NCBI GenBank assembly: GCA_900319595.1
Contig: ONOZ01000274.1
Location: 1-9,493, forward strand
Direction of reading: 5' to 3'
From: an uncultured Bacteroidales bacterium
Lineage (GTDB): Bacteria > Bacteroidota > Bacteroidia > Bacteroidales > P3
Length of the DNA: 9,493 nt
In this document: positions 1-7,199 of the stretch, in pieces
Position numbering within the stretch: position 1 is the first letter of the stretch
Layout: the number at the start of each line of letters is the position of its first letter
Notes under the pieces: generated by a model
What the model saw: only the letters and a program-made list of their open reading frames with translations
Databases searched by the model: none
What the model was told of the DNA's origin: nothing
Translations under genes and position numbers: made by a program

Positions 1-1
1 G

Positions 2-142
2 GATACAAGTACGACTGGTAATAAGAAGAAACTAATAAGGAAGCAGTATCAATTCTATCGGACACACCTGAAGGAGAGCGTTCCGGGAGCTCTGGTAAAC
101 GTAATCAGGTGGGGAGTTGCTGGAGTTAGGAAGTTTAGCTGA
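2..142 (+). CDS. C-terminal fragment of an unidentified upstream gene
   Basis: An open frame enters from the left edge and ends at TGA 140-142, giving the last 46 residues of a protein. The tail is rich in Lys/Arg (KKKLIRKQYQFYR near its start) and ends in GVAGVRKFS. I do not recognise a domain in so short a piece. A glycosyltransferase or other polysaccharide enzyme is plausible from context only. The stop lies 9 bases before the next start, and the stop itself forms part of the next gene's ribosome site (TGAGG 140-144), so the two are probably co-transcribed and coupled. The sampled row 61-120 is 34/60 G+C, much richer than the genes downstream, so this gene may belong to the conserved flank rather than the variable cassette. 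The other two forward frames are closed by early stops, which supports this one. Confidence 0.6.
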   Translation, partial: DTSTTGNKKKLIRKQYQFYRTHLKESVPGALVNVIRWGVAGVRKFS

Positions 143-151
143 GGATGCAGG

Positions 152-1360
152 ATGACGGTTAATGAACAAATCAAGTCAGTAGCAGAAAAGAATTTAGAGG
201 AGAATACATCTGAGTATTATCAATTTGGGTACAAAGTATTCGGACCTTTTTTGTTGGGGTTTACTGCCTGGCTGGCAGAAAAGACAAAGGAGAATTCAAT
301 AGAGAAAATACTCTTTTTTGCCAGAGACGGTTACATGATGCAGAAGGCTTATAATGAATTCCCTCTAGTCGAGCATATAGATAACGATTATTTTTATTGC
401 TCGCGGAAAAGTCTTAGACAATCCTTATTATGGAAGTTGCATACCTACAAAGATTCGATCAAGTATGTGAATATTTCAAAGTTTGTTTCTATGGGTTATA
501 TGCTTGAGTATTATGGTTTTTCTAATGCTGAAGCCATAGAAATATGCAAACAAGAAAATGTAAGTATAGATTATTCTGTACCGTACAGCGAAGTTAAAGA
601 TAATGAAGTCTATAAGAATCTGTATTTGAAATATCAGAAGACAATAGAAGAGAATAGCAAGCGACAAGATGATCTGCTATTTCAGTATGTTAAGCAATTT
701 AACCTACCTGTGCGTGTTGCAATTGTTGATATTGGCTGGCACTCAAGCATGCAGTATTACTTTGAAGAGTTCCTATTGCAGCATGGAATTGATGCAGTTA
801 TTAGCGGATACTACGTAGGAAATTATTCTTTTTATGATTTAAAAGGGCCAGGGTTCGGTTATCTATTTAGTGATGGGAAAGATCCGAACAGAAAAAAAGT
901 AATGTGCTCTCATGGTGTAATGGAGAAATTATTCCAGAGCTTGGAGGGCTCCACGGCTGCATATGAATTAGATGATGGTCAAGTGAGTCCTGTGAATTCT
1001 GAATACGAATATGGTTCGGATAAAAATATTGTAAGCTGTATCTCATCTTGGCAAGAGGCAGCATTAGCCTTTATTAAGGATTTTTTTGCAGATAGGAATA
1101 CGTTGATGAATCTAAAGGAGTATGCCAATCCGCTCATTGATTTTGGCCTAAAACCTTCGATCGCGGACACAAAGGTTTTCTCCTTTTTCTACAATGTTGA
1201 TGGACAGAAATATTTCTTCCTACCTCAAAAGAAGATTTTTCAGTATAAACCTGGTGAATTGCTTCGGGCATTAAATTATAGCCCATGGAAAACCGGTTTT
1301 ATGAAATCATTGTTTAAGATGCCATTCCCATATTATGTAATTTACAGAACGCTGTCATGA
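152..1360 (+). CDS. COG5610-type C-terminal module protein (stand-alone), polysaccharide locus
   Basis: This is a 402-residue soluble protein with no signal peptide or clear membrane span. It resembles the region that follows the HAD domain in COG5610-type predicted hydrolases of surface polysaccharide loci. Recognisable marks are FGYKVFGPFLLGF (25-37), the FFARDGYMMQKAY block (55-67), IVDIGWHSSMQ (191-201) and a VMEKLFQSLEGST block (256-268). The enzymatic role of this module is not established to my knowledge. Its conserved ARDGY and DIGW motifs suggest a folded active or binding site rather than a linker. The start at 152 has GAGG at 141-144, seven bases upstream. The gene overlaps the following HAD gene by four bases (ATGA), so the products are probably made in equal amounts and act together. 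In the fused relatives I know the HAD part comes first; here the modules are separate genes in reversed order. Family assignment is fairly sure, function is not. Confidence 0.75.
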   Translation: MTVNEQIKSVAEKNLEENTSEYYQFGYKVFGPFLLGFTAWLAEKTKENSIEKILFFARDGYMMQKAYNEFPLVEHIDNDYFYCSRKSLRQSLLWKLHTYKDSIKYVNISKFVSMGYMLEYYGFSNAEAIEICKQENVSIDYSVPYSEVKDNEVYKNLYLKYQKTIEENSKRQDDLLFQYVKQFNLPVRVAIVDIGWHSSMQYYFEEFLLQHGIDAVISGYYVGNYSFYDLKGPGFGYLFSDGKDPNRKKVMCSHGVMEKLFQSLEGSTAAYELDDGQVSPVNSEYEYGSDKNIVSCISSWQEAALAFIKDFFADRNTLMNLKEYANPLIDFGLKPSIADTKVFSFFYNVDGQKYFFLPQKKIFQYKPGELLRALNYSPWKTGFMKSLFKMPFPYYVIYRTLS

Positions 1361-2043
1361 CGAATAATAGTTTGTACAAGAAGATTGAAGGGTACCAAAA
1401 TATCAGCTTTGATATGTTTGATACGATAATTGAAAGAAAAGTTATGTTACCTACCGATATTTTTGCTATGGTTGGAGATTCAGTATTAGAATCGGGAGAA
1501 GAATTCAGGATAAAACGAATTATAGCTGAGCAACGTGCAAGACAAAAAAATAACAATCATGAGGTAACGTTAGATCAGATATATGCGGAGCTACGCCCTA
1601 TTTATCAAAATTCGACAGAACTGTTAAAGAAGACCGAGGTTTCACTAGAGCTTGATAATTGTATTCCGCGTAAAGAAATTGATGAAGTTTATTATAGGTT
1701 ACTGAATAATGGAAACAATATTTTTATTGTGACTGATATGTATTTGCCACGTGACATAATATCAAAGATGTTGGATAAGTGCTGTATTAAGGGATATAAC
1801 GACTTACTCATATCAAATGAAGAAGAGTGTGGTAAATCGAGTGGTGAACTTTTCAAAATCGTTCTTGAAAGACACAAAATTTTACCCGGAGAAATTATAC
1901 ATGTTGGTGATGATTGGAAGGCAGACTATTTGGGACCCAGAAAAGTGAACATTAATTCTATTATTATTCCAAGAAAAAGAAGAGTGAGAAGGCGTATCAA
2001 ATCCGAGTTTGTAAAGCTGAGATTGCTTGGTAAAGATTCTTGA
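1357..2043 (+). CDS. HAD-superfamily hydrolase, COG5610-type N-terminal module
   Basis: A 228-residue cytoplasmic HAD-fold protein. Motif I is ISFDMFDTII (16-25), with predicted nucleophile D19. Motif II is the Thr of IVTDMYLP (T126), motif III is K160 in CGKSSGELFK, and motif IV is VGDDWKAD (183-190) with D185, D186 and D190. The cap would lie between motifs I and II (about 30-115), the C1 position. The residue two after the nucleophile, usually the Asp acid/base in HAD phosphatases, is Phe21, with Asp shifted to position 22. As I recall, this FDxFDT pattern is normal for COG5610-type members, so the protein need not be dead, but a standard phosphatase mechanism cannot be assumed. The C-terminus is strongly basic (RKRRVRRRIK, 206-215), which could contact the membrane or a partner. 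The start overlaps the stop of the preceding gene (ATGA at 1357-1360), indicating coupled translation. Substrate unknown; a sugar phosphate or lipid-linked intermediate is a guess from context. Confidence 0.8.
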   Translation: MTNNSLYKKIEGYQNISFDMFDTIIERKVMLPTDIFAMVGDSVLESGEEFRIKRIIAEQRARQKNNNHEVTLDQIYAELRPIYQNSTELLKKTEVSLELDNCIPRKEIDEVYYRLLNNGNNIFIVTDMYLPRDIISKMLDKCCIKGYNDLLISNEEECGKSSGELFKIVLERHKILPGEIIHVGDDWKADYLGPRKVNINSIIIPRKRRVRRRIKSEFVKLRLLGKDS

Positions 2044-2114
2044 TTTGCTATACCATTAAAGGGAAAGGTAATATTTTACCTGATGACATATAGATAGTTA
2101 TCAAACAAAATCTA

Positions 2115-2144
2115 GAGACTCTTTCGACTAATTACTTCTATAAT
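2115..2144 (+). promoter_or_regulatory. Possible internal sigma-A-type promoter
   Basis: The 159-base gap between the HAD gene and the next glycosyltransferase contains an exact TATAAT at 2139-2144. The best upstream partner is GAGACT at 2115-2120, 18 bases away and only 3/6 to TTGACA. It would give a leader of about 50 bases before the ATG at 2203. The gap is the longest between genes in the window, which makes an internal promoter reasonable. In AT-rich DNA a chance TATAAT is also quite likely, so this is tentative. Confidence 0.22.
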
Positions 2145-2202
2145 AATTCAGTAGAAATTCTCCGAGCTATGTATATGTCCGAAAGAAATAGCGAGGGTAT
2201 TT

Positions 2203-3312
2203 ATGAAAATACTAATTATTCATAGTAATGATATTTGCAATTATCCACCCGTAAAAAGCTTAGTGGAGAACTTGGAGAACAATGGACATGAGATAACTAT
2301 CATTACTAGAGATTCTAATAATATTTTAGAGAAATTCAAGGATGTCAAAGTTTTTAAACTTCTTCCGCATGGTAAAACTAAATTAGAAAATTTCACAAAT
2401 TATCTTAGAAATAGGAAATTAATTAGAAAGTACTATAATCTCAGTGCTAAAGAAAATGATGTTGTTTGGACTACTACAACAGAAACTGTTAGGGAGGTAG
2501 GGCACAATTTATTATCCTGTAATCACCATGTAATGCAAATGATGGAATTGATAGAATATGAACCGTATTTTCCATTTGTAAGTATAATAAAGTTTAATAT
2601 TAAAAGATATGCTCAGCATGCGTGGAAAGTTGTGGTTCCTGAGAAAAACAGAGCATATATTCAAAAGGCATGGTGGAATCTTCCCCGAACACCATATGTG
2701 CTTCCGAATAAACCGTATTCTATTCGGATTGATAAAATCCCAAAGGAACTGATCCCTTATATAAAGAAAATGAAGGAGGAAACTAAAAAAATAATTTTAT
2801 ACCAAGGGGTTTTTTTGCCTGATCGAAACCTTGATGCAGTAGCTAAAGCCATATCATATTTATCAGATAGGTATGTATTATATATTATGGGAAAGGAGAA
2901 TGAATATCAGAAACAGCTTTGCGAAAAATATCCATTTATAGTTTGTGTGCCATTTATTCCTTCTCCATACCACTTGGCTATTACTAAAGAAGCATACATT
3001 GGATTGTTACCTTATGTCCCTAAAAAAGTAGCTAATTCATCAATATTAAATGCTTTATATTGTGCTCCTAATAAAATATATGAGTATGCTGCATGTGGTT
3101 TACCAATGATTGGATCAGATGTATTAGGGCTAAAAGAGCCTTTTGAGAAATATAATATTGGATGTTGCTGTGATGAATTGGATTGTAGCCAGATTACGAA
3201 TGCCTTACAGACAATAGAAACTCATTATGATGAGATGAGTTTAAACTGTAAACGCTATTTTAACTCGATTGATTTAGATAATATTGTAAATTCAATATTA
3301 AGTAAAGAATAG
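2203..3312 (+). CDS. GT-B fold glycosyltransferase, GT4-like
   Basis: A 369-residue cytoplasmic or membrane-associated glycosyltransferase expected to add one sugar of the lipid-linked repeat unit. The N-terminal Rossmann half opens MKILIIHSND with the usual KSLVENLENNGHEITIIT strand-helix-strand (18-35). The C-terminal donor-binding half begins at IILYQGVFLPDRNLD (197-211) and contains YVLYIMGKENEY (224-235) and APNKIYEYAACGLPMIGSD (288-306). The Glu of KIYEYAACG (E294) matches the second Glu of the retaining GT-B EX7E motif. The first Glu is absent (Y286 in its place), as in several GT4-like groups with an NKIYEY signature. A ribosome site GAGGG (2193-2197) lies five bases before the ATG. 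The AT-rich coding sequence is typical of cassette genes. Donor, acceptor and linkage cannot be read from the sequence. Confidence 0.85.
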   Translation: MKILIIHSNDICNYPPVKSLVENLENNGHEITIITRDSNNILEKFKDVKVFKLLPHGKTKLENFTNYLRNRKLIRKYYNLSAKENDVVWTTTTETVREVGHNLLSCNHHVMQMMELIEYEPYFPFVSIIKFNIKRYAQHAWKVVVPEKNRAYIQKAWWNLPRTPYVLPNKPYSIRIDKIPKELIPYIKKMKEETKKIILYQGVFLPDRNLDAVAKAISYLSDRYVLYIMGKENEYQKQLCEKYPFIVCVPFIPSPYHLAITKEAYIGLLPYVPKKVANSSILNALYCAPNKIYEYAACGLPMIGSDVLGLKEPFEKYNIGCCCDELDCSQITNALQTIETHYDEMSLNCKRYFNSIDLDNIVNSILSKE

Positions 3313-3338
3313 CATTGACTAAATTTGGGTAGGTAAAA

Positions 3339-4652
3339 ATGATACTACAAAAAATTAAGAACATTTATTGGAACAATAAACTCTTATCAGATGAGCAAAA
3401 ATCAAATGTGTATTACAAAATTCAAAAACTGTTGAGAGTAAATTCAGGTGGAAAATTAAGTACCAAAAACAAAGATAAAGTTTTGGAGGCTTACTGCAAG
3501 CAGGTATTAGCTATACCAACAGATAGAGATAAGAAGTACTATAAAAGCCTTACTACACATCCATATAGAAGAGTTTCTCAAGATCCCAAAATTATTGCTT
3601 ATTACCTTCCACAATTCCATGAAAATCCTGAAAATAATGCATGGTGGGGAAAGGGTACGACTGAATGGAACAATGTCGGTAGAGCGGTTCCTCAATATCT
3701 AGGGCACTATCAGCCCAGACAACCTGGTGAGTTGGGGTATTATGATCTTCGCGTAAAGGATGTATTGGTTAGACAATGCGAACTCGCCAAAATGTATGGT
3801 ATATTCGGATTTGCATGGTATTTTTATTCGTTTGACGGTAAATCGTTATTAAGGCGCCCGCTGGATATGTTTCTTAACTCTCCGGACATTGATTTTCCAT
3901 TTTGCCTTTGCTGGGCAAATGAAAGTTGGACGCGATCATTTGTAGGCAGTTCAAAAGAAGTTGTAATGAAACAAAATGATTCTATTGAGAGTTATAAGAG
4001 TTTTATTCAAGATGCAGCTCGATATTTGAAAGATTCAAGATATATTACAATCGAAGGGAAAAAGCTACTTATAGTGTACAAGCCATTGGATATTCCAGGC
4101 GGAGAGGAAGTTGTATCATTTTGGAGAAAGTATTGCCTGAAAAATGGAATTGGTGACCTATATGTAATTGGTAATTTCTTCCAATCAATGAGAATGGAAG
4201 ATTATCAAGGAAAAGGACTGGACGCATTAGGAGAATTCCAAATCGGATCAATTGTTAATAATTGTAAGATTATCAATGATCAGAAAGATTTTGTGTCTAA
4301 TTCTTTTGTGGGAAAGGTTTACGATTATAGATCTTTAGTTGAAGAGCAGGTTTATAAAATTAATTTTGATAAATATAAGATGTATAACGCTATTTTCCCT
4401 ATGTGGGATAATACGCCACGAAGAAACAATAAAGACAATATTATTTTCGATGGAGCAACACCTGATTTATATAAACATTGGTTGCATGATATCATTGAAA
4501 ACAATAGAAAAAGGACTGACCTTGATGAGAATCTTATATTTCTGAATTCTTGGAATGAATGGGGAGAGGGATCCTATATTGAGCCAGATAAAAGATATGG
4601 CTATGCATTTTTAGATGCGACAAAAGAAACAATAGAAAATTCCAGGACGTAA
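3339..4652 (+). CDS. WbsX-like / GH99-like domain protein
   Basis: A 437-residue protein carrying the WbsX-type domain (Glyco_tran_WbsX, related to GH99 endo-alpha-mannosidases), often found in O-antigen and capsule loci. The domain starts near residue 84 with IIAYYLPQFHENPENNAWWG (85-104) and GTTEWNNV (106-113). It continues through FGFAWYFYSFDGK (156-168) and FCLCWANESWTR (188-199), and ends with FLNSWNEWGEGSYIEPD (401-417). The pair E407/E410 in WNEWGEG aligns with the catalytic Glu pair of the WNEWHEG-type motif in bacterial GH99 enzymes, so both acidic residues are kept. The first 80 or so residues form a charged extension lacking the motifs. No signal peptide is visible, so it probably works in the cytoplasm, where a transferase or trimming role on the repeat unit is possible. 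Its exact reaction is unknown. It starts 26 bases after the previous stop, with a weak GGGTAGGT ribosome site (3327-3334). Confidence 0.85.
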   Translation: MILQKIKNIYWNNKLLSDEQKSNVYYKIQKLLRVNSGGKLSTKNKDKVLEAYCKQVLAIPTDRDKKYYKSLTTHPYRRVSQDPKIIAYYLPQFHENPENNAWWGKGTTEWNNVGRAVPQYLGHYQPRQPGELGYYDLRVKDVLVRQCELAKMYGIFGFAWYFYSFDGKSLLRRPLDMFLNSPDIDFPFCLCWANESWTRSFVGSSKEVVMKQNDSIESYKSFIQDAARYLKDSRYITIEGKKLLIVYKPLDIPGGEEVVSFWRKYCLKNGIGDLYVIGNFFQSMRMEDYQGKGLDALGEFQIGSIVNNCKIINDQKDFVSNSFVGKVYDYRSLVEEQVYKINFDKYKMYNAIFPMWDNTPRRNNKDNIIFDGATPDLYKHWLHDIIENNRKRTDLDENLIFLNSWNEWGEGSYIEPDKRYGYAFLDATKETIENSRT

Positions 4653-4689
4653 AATAGGTACTATTAGAAAAAGGACTAACATCGTTTGC

Positions 4690-5934
4690 ATGCAAAAATT
4701 AAAATATAGATCAGAAACATCATATGTATTTGGACTAATACTGGAAAGGCTAATGTATCTATGCATATTTATTACAGTGTTTATTGATACATTATTTGAC
4801 AGCTATTTTCCTACATCCTACACTGGTAGCATTCTACCAATTGTATCTATAATAACTCTTATTTATATCATTATTTTTTTCTTTTGTTCTTTTTTTCCGC
4901 TCAGGATAAACGGCTATTCTGTTTCCCGTATGCTTGTTTGCCTTGTGTCGTTGATTTTTTTCTGGATATCGTACCATACATGTGAAAATATGACACTGTT
5001 GAAGATATTTTTAATAGCAATATCAACTCAGGCTTTAAACTATCAGAGACTTGTGAAAACATTTTTCTATGGAAATCTGTTTGGAATTCTTTTCGTTGTA
5101 ACACTAAATAAAGTTGGATTGATAAGGGAGAATACTTTTTACAGGGATGATGCAATTCGTCACTCGCTTGGTTTTTTGAATCCCAATACACTAGCTTTTC
5201 ATATACTTGTTTTAGCAATAGCCTTCTTTGTATTAAGAAAACAGATACACAATATTGTAGATATAATTGTTCTATTAGCATTGCTGATTTTTACTTATCG
5301 AGTCACTAATAGTAATACGACATCGTTGGTTTTGGCTTTATTGCTTGCATTCTCATTTATTCCATATGCATCGAAGGAATTAGAGGAAAAAGAGTCATTC
5401 TTTTATAAAATTTTTAAAGGATTCTTGGTTATATTAGCTATTATTGCAGTAGGTTTTACAATCTACACAATAAGAAATTTTAACTCTAATTCCATTGTTT
5501 TTAAGTTGGGAACTACTTTTTATCAAAGATTCACACTTTCTATAACTGCTTTACAAAGATATAGTATTAGACCATTTGGAAACAAGATCCAATTTTATAC
5601 AAATTCATATCTGGAGATGCATCCATTTTCACTTCACGAACACTTTACTATAGATAATGGCTATGTATTTACACTGCTATTATATGGCTTAGTCCCATCG
5701 GTAATACTTTTGATTATTACAGTATTATCCATAAAAAATGCATCAAGAGTGAGATTTTATGAAGTGCTGATAATGATTTCTTTGATATTTATATATTCAA
5801 TTGCTGAAACAGGATTCATGAATAATACATGTGGTATCTTTGCGTTTTGCTTTGCATTCTGTGATCCGATAAGAAATTCACGTTTTATACACAAGGATCG
5901 AGTGAAAGTTAGAATTGCATTGCCTGAGACGTAA
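4690..5934 (+). CDS. Wzy-like O-antigen/polysaccharide polymerase, membrane protein
   Basis: A 414-residue polytopic membrane protein with roughly ten or more hydrophobic spans (for example about 23-40, 47-70, 80-96, 102-115, 125-140, 168-182, 188-203, 210-226, 243-261, 325-347 and 358-372). It fits a Wzy polymerase, which joins flipped repeat units on the outer face of the membrane. Supporting motifs are RHSLGFLNPNTLAF (157-170), the polar FTYRVTNSNTTSL stretch (201-213), and IDNGYVFTLLLYG (321-333) following a large outer loop (about 262-320). The length is normal for Wzy and the sequence is, as usual for Wzy, highly individual. The assignment rests on topology, the short motifs and a neighbouring flippase. 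A ligase of the WaaL type is the alternative but is unlikely in a Gram-positive locus. The ribosome site is poor: AAGGA at 4670-4674 lies about 15 bases before the ATG, and no better in-frame start is seen. Confidence 0.8.
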   Translation: MQKLKYRSETSYVFGLILERLMYLCIFITVFIDTLFDSYFPTSYTGSILPIVSIITLIYIIIFFFCSFFPLRINGYSVSRMLVCLVSLIFFWISYHTCENMTLLKIFLIAISTQALNYQRLVKTFFYGNLFGILFVVTLNKVGLIRENTFYRDDAIRHSLGFLNPNTLAFHILVLAIAFFVLRKQIHNIVDIIVLLALLIFTYRVTNSNTTSLVLALLLAFSFIPYASKELEEKESFFYKIFKGFLVILAIIAVGFTIYTIRNFNSNSIVFKLGTTFYQRFTLSITALQRYSIRPFGNKIQFYTNSYLEMHPFSLHEHFTIDNGYVFTLLLYGLVPSVILLIITVLSIKNASRVRFYEVLIMISLIFIYSIAETGFMNNTCGIFAFCFAFCDPIRNSRFIHKDRVKVRIALPET

Positions 5935-5954
5935 TAATATAAGATTATTTATAA

Positions 5955-5960
5955 AAGGAA
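5955..5960 (+). promoter_or_regulatory. Ribosome binding site deciding the start of the 5966 gene
   Basis: AAGGAA lies five bases before the ATG at 5966. This favours 5966 over an upstream in-frame ATG at 5915, which would overlap the polymerase gene by 20 bases and add 17 residues not typical of GT4 enzymes. Confidence 0.7.
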
Positions 5961-5965
5961 ATTTA

Positions 5966-7114
5966 ATGAATATACTATATGTTGGGTATGAAAAGGGACT
6001 TAATGGAGGCAGCAGATCACTAATTAACCTAATATCGCATTTGGAGTGTGATTTGAACAATAATATATATGTGTTGACTTCATTTGGAGAAGGTCCCTTT
6101 TTTGATGAATTGCAGAAACACCGAGTTACTGTAATTGTAAAAAAATACTATCCCTGGATTTTACACAAATCAGAAGATAATAAGTGGGTGAAACAAAAAA
6201 TAAAATATCGATATGCAAAATCTATAATTAACAATATTGTGGGTAAACAAATAGCGAATTTTATTAAAGATAAAGATATTCAAATAATTCATACAAATTC
6301 ATCAGTTATAAATATCGGAGGTATAGCGCATAAATACAGTGGTGTTTATCATATATGGCATATTCGTGAATTTGGTGATCTGGATTTTGGCATGTATCCC
6401 TTGCTATCACGAAAAGAAACATATGGCTTTATGAATCGCAATGCAGATGTATTTGTCGCTAATTCTATAGCAGTTGCAGAGCACTATACGTTGTTGGATA
6501 GAACTAGAATGATGGTAATATACAACGGAGTGGATTCTAACAACGTTATTAAGTATCATACGCATCACGAAAATATCAATATATTATTAGCTGCAAGATA
6601 TGAGCCTTCAAAGGGACAAGATGATGCTTTTAAGGCTTGTCGACAGTTGCTGAAGGAGGGGTATCAGAATTTTCATATTTTCTTTGCTGGGTCAGGCTAC
6701 CCATCCGCTGTTGATCATGATATTCAGAAATACGTAAGCTTGTTAGGGAATGTTAATAACCTTCCTGAACTTCGGAAAAAGATAGATATTGAGTTAGTGT
6801 GTTCGAGGTGTGAGGCTTTTGGAAGGGTTACTGCTGAAGCGATGTTAAGTAAAATCGCAGTTATTGGGACAAGATCAGGTGGAACACCTGAGTTAATACA
6901 AGATGGAGTAACTGGTCTATTGTATGAATCTGGAAACTATTCCGAGCTGTGCCATAAAATAGAATATTTAATAGATAATAATGAAATAAGAGTTCAACTT
7001 GGTTGCAATGCACAAAATTATGCAATTGAACACTTCACGGATGACATATACTTCAATAATATTAATACGTTATATCAGCAAGCCTTATCGAGTGATAATA
7101 GAAGTGGAGGTTGA
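5966..7114 (+). CDS. Retaining GT4-family glycosyltransferase
   Basis: A 382-residue GT-B enzyme of family GT4, expected to transfer a sugar from a nucleotide donor to the growing lipid-linked oligosaccharide on the cytoplasmic side. The N-terminal half opens MNILYVGYEKGLNGGSRSLI, including the Gly-rich GLNGGSRSL loop (11-19). Then come IIHTNSSVINIGG (107-119) and HIWHIREFGD (129-138). The C-terminal half runs through INILLAARYEPSKGQDD (204-220), HIFFAGSG (237-244) and CEAFGRVTAEAML (282-294). The EX7E motif is complete (E283 and E291), followed by GTRSGGTPELI (301-311) and DGVTGLLY (313-320). The start at 5966 is chosen because of its AAGGAA site and because the protein then begins directly with the first beta strand. 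It lies 31 bases after the polymerase stop. Sugar specificity cannot be told. Confidence 0.9.
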   Translation: MNILYVGYEKGLNGGSRSLINLISHLECDLNNNIYVLTSFGEGPFFDELQKHRVTVIVKKYYPWILHKSEDNKWVKQKIKYRYAKSIINNIVGKQIANFIKDKDIQIIHTNSSVINIGGIAHKYSGVYHIWHIREFGDLDFGMYPLLSRKETYGFMNRNADVFVANSIAVAEHYTLLDRTRMMVIYNGVDSNNVIKYHTHHENINILLAARYEPSKGQDDAFKACRQLLKEGYQNFHIFFAGSGYPSAVDHDIQKYVSLLGNVNNLPELRKKIDIELVCSRCEAFGRVTAEAMLSKIAVIGTRSGGTPELIQDGVTGLLYESGNYSELCHKIEYLIDNNEIRVQLGCNAQNYAIEHFTDDIYFNNINTLYQQALSSDNRSGG

Positions 7115-7199
7115 ATGTCTATTGTGAGAGCTGATGAGGTATTTCGTAATTTATGTTGATGCATGATAATATGTGTCCAAAAAGTAGTCGAATAATATT

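Noticed and set aside
2066..2081. Six-pair hairpin AGGTAA-TATT-TTACCT after the HAD gene
   Set aside because: The stem is AT-rich and no T run follows, so it is not a convincing intrinsic terminator.
4339..4545. Open frame of 68 codons on the + strand within the WbsX-like gene
   Set aside because: Out-of-frame shadow of a well-supported gene with conserved motifs on both sides.
4901..5281. Antisense open frame of 126 codons inside the polymerase gene
   Set aside because: It lies wholly within a convincing membrane protein gene on the other strand, has no recognisable domain, and is the kind of shadow frame AT-rich hydrophobic genes produce.
5915..5965. Upstream in-frame ATG extending the GT4 protein by 17 residues
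   Set aside because: It overlaps the polymerase gene, lacks a good ribosome site and adds residues outside the fold; ATG 5966 has AAGGAA five bases upstream.
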